From positions 332,501 to 396,500 of the forward strand of contig JAODUP010000721.1 in assembly GCA_025642065.1 (NCBI GenBank): a stretch of DNA of 64,000 nt, read 5' to 3'. The number at the start of each line of letters is the position of its first letter. Position 1 is the first letter of the stretch. The translations under genes and the position numbers were made by a program. Source of the stretch: Paralvinella palmiformis. Its lineage: Eukaryota; Annelida; Polychaeta; Terebellida; Alvinellidae. The notes beneath the pieces were generated by a model that saw only the letters and a list, made by a program, of their open reading frames with translations, made no database searches and had not been told where the DNA came from. This document shows, piece after piece, positions 23,604-41,845 of this stretch.

Positions 23604-23782
23604 GAGCGCCTTCGTGGTCTAGCGGTAGCGTGCTGGACAACAGATCACTACCACCCGTGTTCGAATCTCGGCGTGGCTATATCTGAAGGTTGTTTCGTCT
23701 TTGACTTCGCTTCATTACCTTTCGAGGGCGCTCGGCCCATTTAGCCTACCATGTGCACAAACGTGGCCGTAAAACATCAATC
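23604..23782 (+). repeat. tRNA-derived SINE
   Basis: A-box region TGGTCTAGCGGTAGCGTG and B box GTTCGAATCTCGG in correct spacing, followed by a roughly 100-bp body shared with 22221-22398. It abuts the truncated 5' LTR of the BEL/Pao remnant. Confidence 0.88.
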
Positions 23783-23937
23783 ATTTCTCTCATATTATGT
23801 AATGGAACAAAAAGTATATTATGTGACAAATGGCGGTAATGAAATATTTTACATCAAACATGTCTTAATTTTGTATGTTTGTGACTTGTTTATAAGTATA
23901 AGTTTTAATAGAAAATCCACAACAACAGTTGGTAGTA
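23779..23937 (+). repeat. 5' LTR of BEL/Pao remnant, truncated
   Basis: Aligns with the 3' part of the LTR at 25602-25841 (CATTTCTCTCATATTATGTA, AATGGCGGTAATGAAATATT, AAACATGTCTTAATTTTGTA) and ends in CCACAACAACA. Its 5' end is cut where the SINE begins. A TGGTAGTAGATCG sequence at 23940 fits a primer-binding site (inference). Confidence 0.8.
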
Positions 23938-25515
23938 GATCGTGGTTTTATTGAACAATTATTGGAGTTTTAAGTGCACCAGTTCAGTCAACCGAAACAA
24001 GTTCCACGTGCTCAGTCCTGATGTGCACAAGTCAAAAAGGAAAATGAATGGTCTCGAGTCAAAGAAGATCATAGCTAAGTTAGCTTTCAACAGGATCCAA
24101 AATGAACTGTAACAGTTAATAGAAGGACATAACCAATCCTGCCGAGGTGAAAGACAAGTTATCCACACTAAACAATGCCATGGAATGTTTAGTATACGCG
24201 TGTGATGAGCTAGGTGAGCATTACACTCATTGACATGAAGTTGATAAACAGGCAGCACTTGCAGTTGAAATGGAGAGCATAGAAAATGCGTTCTTAGAAA
24301 TTGAACAGGCTGTTAATGATTGGCTAGTGAACAATGCTAATATTAGGTCAGTAACTGCAGTGGAGACATGTTCCAACAGAGAGCAACCCGGCCGACCTAG
24401 TCAGTCGTGGAATTACAGTCGCTAAGCTTACTGAAGAAAATATGTGGTGGGATGGTCTTACATTCTTGTGTACACCAAGCTGGCTCAACAGGAGATATTC
24501 ATTGAAGAAATCCGAGCTATAAAAGCTGACGAGCCATTACACACTGGGTCCAGATTGTTGTCAGTAAAATCCCTGTTCGATGATGATGGAATTATACGTT
24601 GTGATGAATGGCTACAATATGCAAATTGTCTGCCACGGGAATCTCGCAACGCAGTCAATCTACTCTAATTGTAAAGGATGCTCACGAATGTTGTGAACAT
24701 GAAGGAACCAACCAAGTGCTCTCAATGATCTCCACTAAATACTGGATACTATCAGCTCGAGAGGAAATACGGCAGTGGGAGAGAGAATGCATGTGGTGTC
24801 ATCGTAAGTGATGGCACCACTACCGGAACTTAGAACACATCTTTCACTGCGTGCATTTAGCCAGTCTTTGGTGGACTTCGCTGGCCCTTTCATAACCCAG
24901 TAAAGTCGTGAAAATACCAACAAATGCGTTACTTGTATTTATTCACGTGCCTAGCCACAAGAGCTACCCATCTCAAGTTGGCCTATAACACGACAACGGA
25001 TTCATTCCTTAATGCCTTCTATCATATGACATCATGTCGTGGTCTACCGCAGGATATGTTTTCATTAACTCTCGTCCGTTAACTTACCAGTCAGCCAACT
25101 CTTTGGATATTGTGCCACTCACTCCCAATCGCTTCCTACATGGACAACTAGGAGGCGAGTTTGTCCCAGAATTGGTGGATGTAACTGATTACAACCCTAG
25201 AAAGAGATGGCGCTTCGTTTATGAGTTGGTACGTCACTTTTGGACTAGGTGGCTGCGTGAGTGGCTACCCGGATTGAATGCCCGTAAAAAGTGGAATATT
25301 GAACATAAAAAAACTTGCAAGTTGGTTATATCGTGTTAGTGTTATCACCAGACACACCACGTTGCAAGTGGCTACTCGGTAGAGTCAAGGAAGTTCACCC
25401 AGGAAAAGATGGCAACATTCAAGCCGTAGACGTCAAGGTTGGCAACACAGTGTTGGGACGGCCGATTGTCAAGCTGTGCCCATTGGAGAGATGTCAGATA
25501 GATTAAATGATCAAT
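23938..25515 (+). pseudogene. BEL/Pao retrotransposon internal region, heavily deleted
   Basis: After the 5' LTR comes a gag-like stretch to about 24330, joined almost directly to the end of the RNase H/integrase region. The central protease-RT part is therefore missing. Recognisable blocks: WWDGLTFLCTPSW, EGTNQVLSMISTKYWILSA with EEIRQWERECMWC (HHCC zinc region), FVPELVDVTDYNPRKRWRFV, and VLVLSPDTPRCKWLLGRV with GNTVLGRPIVKLCPLE. Stops and frameshifts separate them. A G-rich polypurine tract sits at about 25588-25601, just before the 3' LTR. This is a dead internal-deletion derivative. Confidence 0.85.
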
Positions 25516-26541
25516 TATGAAAACATTTATTCTGCATTAATACAGTCATAGAGTTTTATGTTTGTTTATAGTTGATATTGTCATATCAAGGAAGGGGAAG
25601 ATGTTCTAATGATTTTCCACAGAATATCATTTCTCTCATATTATGTAATGGAACAAAATTATCTTTCTTAAGTTGTAAAAAGCCCCCACCAGATGAGGAT
25701 GCTAGTTAAGAGTTAGAATGAGTGAAAAATGGCGGTAATGAAATATTTTGTAATCGTAAATATATGGATCGTTTTACAACAAACATGTCTTAATTTTGTA
25801 TGTTTAGGACTATAAGTTTTAATAGAAACTCCACAACAACACTGACCATTAAATATGGTATTAGACTCGGCAAATCACTCACTGGCCAACAGCCCAACAC
25901 GGCAACAGTCGTCTGCAGAGAAACGTTTCTGCAACCGTTGCAAATAAGTGAGTATCAATAAAAGGAATGCCAATTGATATCTTGTAATAAAGAACAGGTG
26001 TGTCGGCAGATATATTCAAAATATTACACTGAACCCTTGGAACCCTTGGCATTTCCTCTTCAGTACTTATCTATGAAGTAAACTGCTTTGCTTCGTCGTA
26101 CCATCTCAGTGTTCATAAAGCTCATCAAATGTTTCCAAACAAGAATGTCTTTGAACCCAGCGTGTTTTACACAAACTTTTAAGTTTTTCGTGATGAGTAC
26201 TGGGGCAATAGTGTTTGAATGCAAGCTCTAGGAATTTATGCCTCTTAGGAGAATTGTCAAAATATTGTACTTAATAAGTTAATAAGTTTAATAGACAAAT
26301 CACATTCATGCTTAATTTTATACTAAGTAACTTAGTAACTTTGCATAAAATGAAATATAATTGTGATTTGTCTGTTAAATAATAATACTACCAGACATAC
26401 ATTACACAATACTCAATGCGTTGTTATTTAAGAATAACAAATTCGCAGTACTACTACTAGTTATTAAGTCGCCAAATTATATATTTCATTTAAAGATGGA
26501 GGATCCCTACTAAAGATGAGGGTGGGGTTCTGACCCTCTGA
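24571..26541. repeat. 1975-bp tandem duplication, unit A
   Basis: Starts at CCCTGTTCGATGATG and ends at TTCTGACCCTCTGA. It is repeated almost without change at 26546-28516, with a constant 1975-bp offset. It covers the BEL/Pao integrase end, its 3' LTR and about 700 bp of flank. Confidence 0.95.
25602..25841 (+). repeat. 3' LTR of BEL/Pao remnant (unit A)
   Basis: A 240-bp LTR from TGTTCTAATG to CAACAACA, after a polypurine tract. Its 3' half matches 23779-23937. It is duplicated again at 27577-27816. Confidence 0.8.
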
Positions 26542-26545
26542 AAAC

Positions 26546-27481
26546 CCCTGTTCGATGATGATGGAATTATACGTTGTGATGAATGGCTACAATATGCAAA
26601 TTGTCTGCCACGGGAATCTCGCAACGCAGTCAATCTACTCTAATTGTAAAGGATGCTCACGAATGTTGTCAACATGAAGGAACCAACCAAGTGCTCTCAA
26701 TGATCTCCACTAAATACTGGATACTATCAGCTCGAGAGGAAATACGGCAGTGGGAGAGAGAATGCATGTGGTGTCATCGTAAGTGATGGCACCACTACCG
26801 GAACTTAGAACACATCTTTCACTGCGTGCATTTAGCCAGTCTTTGGTGGACTTCGCTGGCCCTTTCATAACCCAGTAAAGTCGTGAAAATACCAACAAAT
26901 GCGTTACTTGTATTTATTCACGTGCCTAGCCACAAGAGCTACCCATCTCAAGTTGGCCTATAACACGACAACGGATTCATTCCTTAATGCCTTCTATCAT
27001 ATGACATCATGTCGTGGTCTACCGCAGGATATGTTTTCATTAACTCTCGTCCGTTAACTTACCAGTCAGCCAACTCTTTGGATATTGTGCCACTCACTCC
27101 CAATCGCTTCCTACATGGACAACTAGGAGGCGAGTTTGTCCCAGAATTGGTGGATGTAACTGATTACAACCCTAGAAAGAGATGGCGCTTCGTTTATGAG
27201 TTGGTACGTCACTTTTGGACTAGGTGGCTGCGTGAGTGGCTACCCGGATTGAATGCCCGTAAAAAGTGGAATATTGAACATAAAAAAACTTGCAAGTTGG
27301 TTATATCGTGTTAGTGTTATCACCAGACACACCACGTTGCAAGTGGCTACTCGGTAGAGTCAAGGAAGTTCACCCAGGAAAAGATGGCAACATTCAAGCC
27401 GTAGACGTCAAGGTTGGCAACACAGTGTTGGGACGGCCGATTGTCAAGCTGTGCCCATTGGAGAGATGTCAGATAGATTAA
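26546..27481 (+). pseudogene. BEL/Pao integrase-end relic, duplicated copy
   Basis: Second copy of the broken pol blocks in unit A, with the same stops and frames. It lacks the upstream gag-like part. Confidence 0.85.
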
Positions 27482-27576
27482 ATGATCAATTATGAAAACA
27501 TTTATTCTGCATTAATACAGTCATAGAGTTTTATGTTTGTTTATAGTTGATATTGTCATATCAAGGAAGGGGAAGA

Positions 27577-27816
27577 TGTTCTAATGATTTTCCACAGAAT
27601 ATCATTTCTCTCATATTATGTAATGGAACAAAATTATCTTTCTTAAGTTGTAAAAAGCCCCCACCAGATGAGGATGCTAGTTAAGAGTTAGAATGAGTGA
27701 AAAATGGCGGTAATGAAATATTTTGTAATCGTAAATATATGGATCGTTTTACAACAAACATGTCTTAATTTTGTATGTTTAGGACTATAAGTTTTAATAG
27801 AAACTCCACAACAACA
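27577..27816 (+). repeat. BEL/Pao LTR, duplicated copy (unit B)
   Basis: Copy of 25602-25841 at the constant 1975-bp offset. Confidence 0.8.
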
Positions 27817-28463
27817 CTGACCATTAAATATGGTATTAGACTCGGCAAATCACTCACTGGCCAACAGCCCAACACGGCAACAGTCGTCTGCAGAGAAACG
27901 TTTCTGCAACCGTTGCAAATAAGTGAGTATCAATAAAAGGAATGCCAATTGATATCTTGTAATAAAGAACAGGTGTGTCGGCAGATATATTCAAAATATT
28001 ACACTGAACCCTTGGAACCCTTGGCATTTCCTCTTCAGTACTTATCTATGAAGTAAACTGCTTTGCTTCGTCGTACCATCTCAGTGTTCATAAAGCTCAT
28101 CAAATGTTTCCAAACAAGAATGTCTTTGAACCCAGCGTGTTTTACACAAACTTTTAAGTTTTTCGTGATGAGTACTGGGGCAATAGTGTTTGAATGCAAG
28201 CTCTAGGAATTTATGCCTCTTAGGAGAATTGTCAAAATATTGTACTTAATAAGTTAATAAGTTTAATAGACAAATCACATTCATGCTTAATTTTATACTA
28301 AGTAACTTAGTAACTTTGCATAAAATGAAATATAATTGTGATTTGTCTGTTAAATAATAATACTACCAGACATACATTACACAATACTCAATGCGTTGTT
28401 ATTTAAGAATAACAAATTCGCAGTACTACTACTAGTTATTAAGTCGCCAAATTATATATTTCA

Positions 28464-28556
28464 TTTAAAGATGGAGGATCCCTACTAAAGATGAGGGTGG
28501 GGTTCTGACCCTCTGAGAGGTGGGGTCCTGACCCCCCGTAGATCCGCCATTGATTA
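28464..28556 (+). repeat. Direct repeat flanking the hAT relic, left
   Basis: About 85 bp containing AGGATCCCTACTAAAGATG, TTCTGACCCTCTGAGAGGTG, a CCTGACCCCCC run and GATCCGCCATTG. It matches 28988-29075, and its first half also occurs at 26489-26540 because of the tandem duplication. Confidence 0.85.
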
Positions 28557-28942
28557 CTATGCTAGCCGACTCCGCTGATGTAACCGCCAAAGCAGAAGTA
28601 CTGTTTGCGTATACTTCGTCGGAGAGTACAACTTGCCCGCATGTTTGGGCGATCATTTCACCGACCTGGCCTGTCAAATGTTCCCGGACAGCGAGATTGC
28701 GAAGGGCTTCAGATGCAAGCACAAGAATACTACACAGATCCTGAAACAATGTTTGTCGACGGCCGCCACAACGCCAGTCGAGGAGCGATGTCAAAAGGGT
28801 CCATTTTTAATCATGATCGACGAGTCGACCGACAGAAAAACGGACAAGCGACTAGTGGTTCTCGTTCGCTATTTCGAACAGAAGGCGGCACACACCCGAC
28901 TACTAGATAATTCCACAAAGGAAACTGCGAATCATTCATAGT
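28556..28942 (+). pseudogene. hAT-family (DUF4371/ZNF862-like) transposase relic
   Basis: Across two frames it reads SADVTAKAEVLFAY, then NLPACLGDHFTDLACQMFPD, SEIAKGFRCKHKNTTQI, PFLIMIDESTDRKTDK and LVVLVRYFEQKAAHTRLLD. The DESTD block followed by VVLVRYF is typical of hAT-derived ZNF862/KIAA1586-like transposases. One frameshift lies near 28610, and the rest of the gene is absent. Confidence 0.82.
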
Positions 28943-28987
28943 AGATAGTGGATGGAAACTGGCTAAGTGAAGCTGTCTGCAATTTGT

Positions 28988-29075
28988 TTAAAGATCCAGG
29001 ATCCCTAGTAGAGATGGGGCTGGGATTCTGACCCTCTGAGAGGTGGGACCTGACCCCCCATTGATCCGCCACTGT
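28988..29075 (+). repeat. Direct repeat flanking the hAT relic, right
   Basis: Second copy of the repeat at 28464-28556, about 85% similar by eye. Confidence 0.85.
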
Positions 29076-29079
29076 GTTC

Positions 29080-31020
29080 GGTGTTATTACAAACGAACTA
29101 CTGAAGAATGTTGTGTGTTTTGAACAGCTCTCAAAACGTGTCTGACGTATATTATAAACTACACCAAGTAGAAAAGAATACAGTTCGTTCTGTGACATAG
29201 CTTATATAAATTTGTATTCAATTTTATCATAGGTAATAATTATTATTTCAAACTTCCGAATTGATAGATTTGTATTTAAGAATAATTAAACAGGATCCCA
29301 CACTGTAACAATAACAATAACTGCACTTCGTAAACAATTACATTGCGTTGGTTGAGTGTATTATGAATAAATACTGTTAACTGCAAAAACTGGATTTTCT
29401 CACCCTACTTAAGGCTTATACATAGCACGAGAAAAGAACAAAAGGCTAGTGTACTTGAGACCTTTACATCAAGAAGTGAGTACTCCTTTAATTACATCAG
29501 AATACAAACCAGTCATTAGTAACCAAATAACTACACCCAATATTTTAGATTGACACAATTCATAATGAAAAATTCAATTCACATTTCAGTATTTTCTGAT
29601 CTGGTTTAAAATAGCGTTGATAAAACGTTATGAAAATCTGATGCAATGCTAATAAAAAGTTTTTCCTAATTTATATGATTGTCCTGTGGTCATCATTATC
29701 ATAAAAGTCAATGGCATTAATTATCATATCAATATTGTTGAAAAAAAGCTGAATATCTATTTCCCTTTTGCCAGTTGATTCAATTTAATCGTAGAAATAT
29801 ATCTAGACTCGTGTTATGATGCATTCATAATATTATATCACTCTATTTATCATTAAATATTGTTGTTTAAACAAAAATAAATTACATATTAGCAACTGGA
29901 CATTTAGTATTAAAAGTGACGGGAAGAGAAATTTCACATTTCGAAGTAAATATAACGTAACAAACAATTATTTTGCATGCGTGGATCGAGACAGCCACCT
30001 GTGCCGCTGACGGCCGGCCCCGTTCCACAACATGAGTTGGCGTGTATCTGTTTGTGTTGGTGGATGCATGGGGGTCACCCATATGTGGCCTATACTAGTC
30101 TATACAGGGATGTGCCGCATTCGGTGTGTCTTTTTGGCCTTTGTTTTTGTAATGTTCTGGGGGTTGTTGTTGTTGTTTCGGGCCGGGTTTTGACGCACTT
30201 ACACGTCAGATATCATCATTGGTATTTAATATGTGTTTCTTTGCACAATTGTATGCAACACAATACACCATTTTATATGTTTAATAAAGACAATATGGAA
30301 CACGTTACACAGGTTAAACAAGGCCACGTGGAGTGTTTCGGCTCTTTGTTTTTCGAAGGTACTCAATTAAGGTTTAGGTCATGTGAGATGCTATCAAAGC
30401 AAGTTTTAAAACCACTGTAACTTTATTTCTGGGGAAAAAAATATATCTTTGATTGATTTTAATATATAACTCTAACATTTTCAATAATATGGAAACCTTT
30501 TCTTGTGACCTTTAACCTACATTTTCATAGATGTCACCAGTTTACGTTTGTTTATTAGAGTTATGCCATCTATGGCGGCGCATTATCACTGACGTGCGCA
30601 TGCGCCATAAGCCTACTGCTAGACGATGCTGCACGGAAAATGACCACAAATAAAACAAATAGTTGAAGATATCTCTGAATGATCCTGGTAAAATGATAGT
30701 ATTACAACTGCCTTGTCAATTTTCGATATTATTATAAATGACTAAAGATGTGTATTGAAGAAACACTATTGGGAAAGCCACTGCCTATACATAAACTTTC
30801 GCTACGAATACGCCTTATACGGCAATCCGCTTGTACACGGGAAATGTGTTCTGCGAACTACCACATAGAACTTCCAATTTAATCTATTTTGTTTACTAAA
30901 TCAGTCACCGGCAACGATCGTTAAAATATCTCGCGTACACACTGAAAGGGAACGGGGATCCAGACTCTGCGATTAAAACGACCCGATTGTAGTAGTTCTA
31001 AATCCTACCGCCAGATGTCA
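29080..31020. other. About 1.9 kb without a supported gene
   Basis: The longest frame, 29977-30420 (+, 147 codons), shows no domain, signal peptide or splice context and is Cys/Val-rich in a G/T-rich stretch. It is probably noise. The rest is AT-rich unique-looking sequence. Confidence 0.45.
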
Positions 31021-31025
31021 CTAGC

Positions 31026-31250
31026 TTAATTGACAATGTCTATTGACATGTTAATGTTAGGGAGCGACCATTTGACTTCCAGGGAAGGGCTGGATTTTTT
31101 TTGGCCAGAAAATAAAAATTCTGTCTCAGCAAGAAAAGTCGCCACTCTGGATTCAGTCCCCTGAAGAAACGTCCAGAGTTTGAATTCACGGTTCGAGATT
31201 CTCTGTGCCTGTGCCTTATTATACACAGCTAAAACACACACACATATGCA
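31026..31250 (-). repeat. Dispersed repeat family Y, minus-strand copy
   Basis: Its reverse complement shares a block of about 105 bp with 44495-44605 and 46180-46290: AGCTGTGTATAATAAGGCAC, AGAATCTCGAACCGTGAATT, CTCTGGACGTTTCTTCAGGG and GAGTGGCGACTTTTCTTGCT. Confidence 0.85.
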
Positions 31251-31350
31251 CACAAACAACAACAATAACAACAACAATTATAAGTAGATATTAATAATTA
31301 TATATGTAATACTGTTGTTTACCAATCACTGGATATTAAAATCAAAGCAC

Positions 31351-31451
<101 letters not shown>

Positions 31452-31754
31452 ATTAGACATGACTACATTTCATATTATGTTAAATCACAAAAATACTTTG
31501 TATAATACGGGATAAGTGATTTTATACATTTACATAACATAACAATGCTGTAATGTTAATTTATTACAGAGATAGGTTTTCATAAGTCATAATTAACCTA
31601 CTGAACTATTAGTCATTTTGTAAATAAACCCTTTTCATCCATAAGTAATATTGTTCTACATGTTCTATATGATAAATATGGCTATATAATAATAATTATT
31701 GTTGACATAATGAAGGAAACAACCAGTAAATAAACATGATGTCTGACATTAATG

Positions 31755-31925
31755 CTTACAATGTATACCTGTACTTGGGTAAATGGTCTCTCTGATCTCT
31801 CTTTACACACACACACACACACACACATACACACACACACACACACACACATGTATACCTGTACTTGGGTAAATGGTCTCTCTGATCTATCTATCTAATA
31901 ACACACACACACAGTTTATCTTATT
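31755..31925. repeat. CA microsatellites between duplicated 40-bp blocks
   Basis: TGTATACCTGTACTTGGGTA with AATGGTCTCTCTGATCT occurs twice (about 31758 and 31851), each followed by a CA run. Confidence 0.9.
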
Positions 31926-32078
31926 AAATGGCATGGGTATATAGAATACATAATGATGTCTTGTTTAGATACCTCATCTTCGTGTTTACATGCTACACTT
32001 GTCGTCAGACAACAAGGTTATGTTTTTTTTTCTTTCTATTACATCTTAATATTTGTGAAAGTATGCCTTCTAACAGCT

Positions 32079-38487
<6,409 letters not shown>

Positions 38488-39235
38488 TCCTCGTCCTGGT
38501 TTCGTCCAATTAAATATAGATATCGCAGTTTAAAACCGTACCAATATCACGCTGAGCTAATGTATGAAAAGGACCTTTCTTGAAATAATGTAGTTATATT
38601 CTGTTAGATTCAGTATAACGACATTAAACACTCGCGCAAGTTCTTTAAACAGTAACGGCTACGTAATTCTACGAAGGTTGGATGAACGCTAAAACATGCG
38701 CCATTTAAATTTGAAGACATCTAAAAAGGTAATATTGTACGCAGCGCTTTATGTAAGCGAAACGCTTTAAAACGTTAAGAAAACATTATATAACTAACAT
38801 AATTTATAATAACCTTTACTTATTCTCTAAATGCCTAATTTAACATGGATGATATTTTAAACAAACAAACATACATACATACATACATACATACGTTCTT
38901 AACTGTAAGGACCTTAAATCAGCTTCGCGTCTTCACAGGGTCACGTTTCTGAAATAACTGACCTCTCTATTCAGAGAGAAAGTAGGTCACTTAGCTGATT
39001 CGGATTCTGTCCTAATTACAACAAGCTGGCTGCATAGGGCGGGTACTTAGCTGGGAAAAACTATTAGTTCCGGTGTCGCTTTTTTATCTGAATTTTCCAT
39101 CTAAATACAGCTCTATCGCTTATTGGTATTTCAGGAAAAGAACATTGTTGTTCGACTGTTAAGATGAGCTTATAATATAACATTCACATTTAATAAACAG
39201 ACCCGAGCCACAAAGAGACACGTTAATATTAAATA
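38488..39235. other. 5' flank of KMO-C
   Basis: Contains a CATA tetranucleotide run at about 38870-38895. The promoter of KMO-C should lie here, but no element can be assigned. Confidence 0.4.
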
Positions 39236-39252
39236 TTTTCCAGTTTATTTTC

Positions 39253-39473
39253 ATGAGCATGGCGTTTTATAAAGCACGCAGGTGTTTTGAAGGTTTAAAA
39301 TTGACCGAACACGGCCGTCAATTTGATGACAAACAGATCCCAACTTCCGGTCGAGGCAAAAAGGGAACGCAGACTGCTAAAATCAGGTTTATAAAAGTGG
39401 TGAATTCTTGTTGTGTCGTTGGTTGCATAAGCCGTGGGTGTGGAAGTAATACAAAAGGAATATATTTTCATCG
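39253..39473 (+). CDS. THAP-type zinc-finger exon (5' end of a THAP protein or P-element-like transposase)
   Basis: The frame ends VVNSCCVVGCISRG, NTKGIYFHR and then GTAAGT, a good donor. CCVVGC, a short basic loop and KGIxFHR are the start of a THAP (C2CH) domain. The exon/intron break just after FHR is common in THAP genes. The Cys-Cys start is preceded by about 48 residues of basic sequence. A degraded inverted copy at 2462-2880 carries the same exon end and intron start, so the unit is repetitive and could come from a P-element-like transposon. No downstream exon with the remaining Cys/His was found. Confidence 0.6.
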
Positions 39474-39589
39474 GTAAGTATAACTAACACATTTAAAATA
39501 GCTGTTAAAGCGTTTTTGTTGAGGGAAATTAAGCTAAATTATTAATATATTTAGCCTCTTCGACAACCCCCGGCCTATCTCTGGCGTTT

Positions 39590-39735
39590 GATCCCAACTA
39601 GACCCGATCTACGGACTTGCATTAAACGACATTTACATATTTGATGGCATATAATAGGACAGGAGTAATACAAATTCTCTGCACACACAAAATTATAATG
39701 CCCGCATCGCAATAAATGTCCGGATTCATAGGTTC
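39590..39735 (+). repeat. Repeat shared in inverted orientation with 2462-2640
   Basis: Contains GACATTTACATATTTGATGG, TATAATAGGACAGGAG, and CTGCACACACAAAATTATAA with GCCCGCATCGCAATAAATGT, all found as reverse complement at 2462-2580. It continues the THAP-exon repeat into its intron. Confidence 0.85.
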
Positions 39736-41333
39736 AAAACTCGAAGCGCAGCCGCTTCAACTGTACTTTTTGCCCCTAACGGAAGTCAGCGCTGTTTGGC
39801 GTGAAACTCTGGGCGTGAAACAATTTAGTTTTGCCATTCATTCAAAAATATTGGACAACTCTGGTCTGGTATATGTTGAAGAAAGGTTAAATGACTTACT
39901 CCAATTATAGTAAACTTCTATGCAACAAGATATATTTTAAGAAGAATATCTTTACTGAATGTATTAAACGCTATGACTATTAATATGTTTCTCAATACTG
40001 ACACAAACGGTCGGATCAGGGTTTACAATTAGCTTACTATGCCCTATTTCATTTTAGAAAATATAACTGAAAGGGGAGGTGACAGTTAATCGGTTACTCC
40101 TGGCTTTGGTGCCTCAGAACGGCGATTAGCAATATGTCATGCCCCCAAAAGACTGGACACGTATTTATTAAATGAAATAATATGGCTGAACTGGTATATC
40201 TAGTCTCACTGAGCTTATTCGTTGCCTGACATATCTGTTCCAAACAGGCTACAAACGACTCGTTGACGGTGTCAACCAGTCAAATGAAATGGCAGATGTT
40301 ATTATTTTCTTTCACTAGAGGACGGACATCTGCATTCGGATGTGTTCTCTTAGACCTTTCCCGGTTTAGAGCAGGTTCCGGGTATAAACGGCATCAGTGT
40401 CACGTAGTCCCATAAGAAAACATTATTATAATTATTAATATTATATAGTATAGAGTTGCGTCTTCACCTTTATTCCTAACAACATGAATAGCAAATATCA
40501 CAAAAGAATCTAAATAGGTCACAAAAAAGTATTGATCATTGTTCAGAACTGTTTTATATCGCTTTATTTCATATATCCATAGCATGGAGGAGTACACTAC
40601 AATTAATGTCAGTAGTCAACTGGAACACGGAGAAGTAAAAATATATAAGCAATTTCAGATTTTATTACAGATATCAGATAAAATAATTTTGTTAAAATAG
40701 ATTGAAGTAAGGGGAACTATTACATCATATTTTTGCACTCTATTTATTTAGCGCTGTTATACTATAGTGTGCGGATATATGTAGACAATATGGCTTTATC
40801 CAGACATGGACCAGAGAAATAGAAAATTGTGGTTTTGGACAGACTGTACTTAAATGTCGGACAAGATTATTTTTGAACAAATTACTCTTATCGTCATAAG
40901 GCTTTCAGTTTAGTTTTTACAGTTTTAGAATTTTTGACTAAACACCGACACAAACAGATTTTTCACTGATAAGATAATCTTAATCTGCGTATAAAACTGG
41001 TGTTTTTGATCTAAACCAGAGATATAATTCTTGGGCTGATTCCGTACAGTTGTACTATTTACCAAAAAAACTAGACAAAGATCGGTTGCAAAGTGCTGAC
41101 TGTACGCTTGAGCATTAACAATAGTAGCCAAATCATACACGTGCTTGTTCGCCTATTATTTTCAGGAGAATACACCTACGAAAATATGATCATTTAGAAC
41201 AATACTGAATTAACGTTATGTGAGAGAAATTTTTAGTCTTTTTTCCTTAATAACACACATAATAATGGGAAAGACGTACCTTCATTTTCTCTCTCTTCTA
41301 ATTACAAGCGTAAATGATACCAGAATTGGAGAA

Positions 41334-41335
<2 letters not shown>

Positions 41336-41381
<46 letters not shown>

Positions 41382-41393
41382 ACACACACACAG
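41336..41393. repeat. (CA)n/(CG)n microsatellite
   Basis: CA run interrupted by CGCG, adjacent to the SINE. A shorter allele is at 43686-43733 in unit 2. Confidence 0.95.
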
Positions 41394-41420
41394 AGCCCCC
41401 ATAAATTTCCTCCCCCCCCC

Positions 41421-41845
41421 CGGTGGTCTAGTAAGCGATCCACCAATAACAACTGTGTAGATCAAGTTGGCTTCGCCAGTCACACGTACACAACCATTAA
41501 AATGGATACAACCAACGGTCACAGGTTCGAACCCCGCAAGAGGTAGAAACCTTTCCAGAGATTAATTACTCGGCTCACAACATTTACCGTTAAACGGCGC
41601 TGCCGTCTCCACTGAATTATTTAAAATAAAGGGGGACGTTCATAACCTACACCCTCCCCCCCCCCCCCCCGAATACGTAAAACACTCTGGCAGTGACCAC
41701 CCTCAGGGTATTTCGGCTCCATCTTTCCGTACTGCTCCCGTGTGAGTGGTGGGTGAAGGGTTTCTAAACCACTCCCACATAGAGGCTGAGCCCAATAAGC
41801 GACAGCCTGGGGATTCTCCCCGAACAACAAAACATAAAACATGGA
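41421..41845 (+). repeat. tRNA-derived SINE (family S, with LINE-like tail)
   Basis: A-box-like GGTGGTCTAGTAAGCG, then an extra segment of about 75 bp, then B box GGTTCGAACCCCGC. The body has GGCGCTGCCGTCTCCACTGA, AAACACTCTGGCAGTGACCA and CCCTCAGGGTATTTCGGCTC. The 3' tail is AGAGGCTGAGCC, GCGACAGCCTGGGGATTCTC and CCCGAACAACAAAA. The same family lies on the minus strand at 62010-62392. Confidence 0.88.

Larger units (their letters stand above)
26546..28516. repeat. 1975-bp tandem duplication, unit B
   Basis: Nearly identical to unit A. One visible difference is GAACATGAAGG at 24693 versus CAACATGAAGG here. The join between units carries a four-base filler, AAAC. The very low divergence implies a recent event or an assembly artefact. 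Confidence 0.95.

Noticed and set aside
29977..30420. 147-codon plus-strand ORF
   Set aside because: No recognised domain, odd Cys/Val-rich composition in a G/T-rich stretch, no splice or promoter context.
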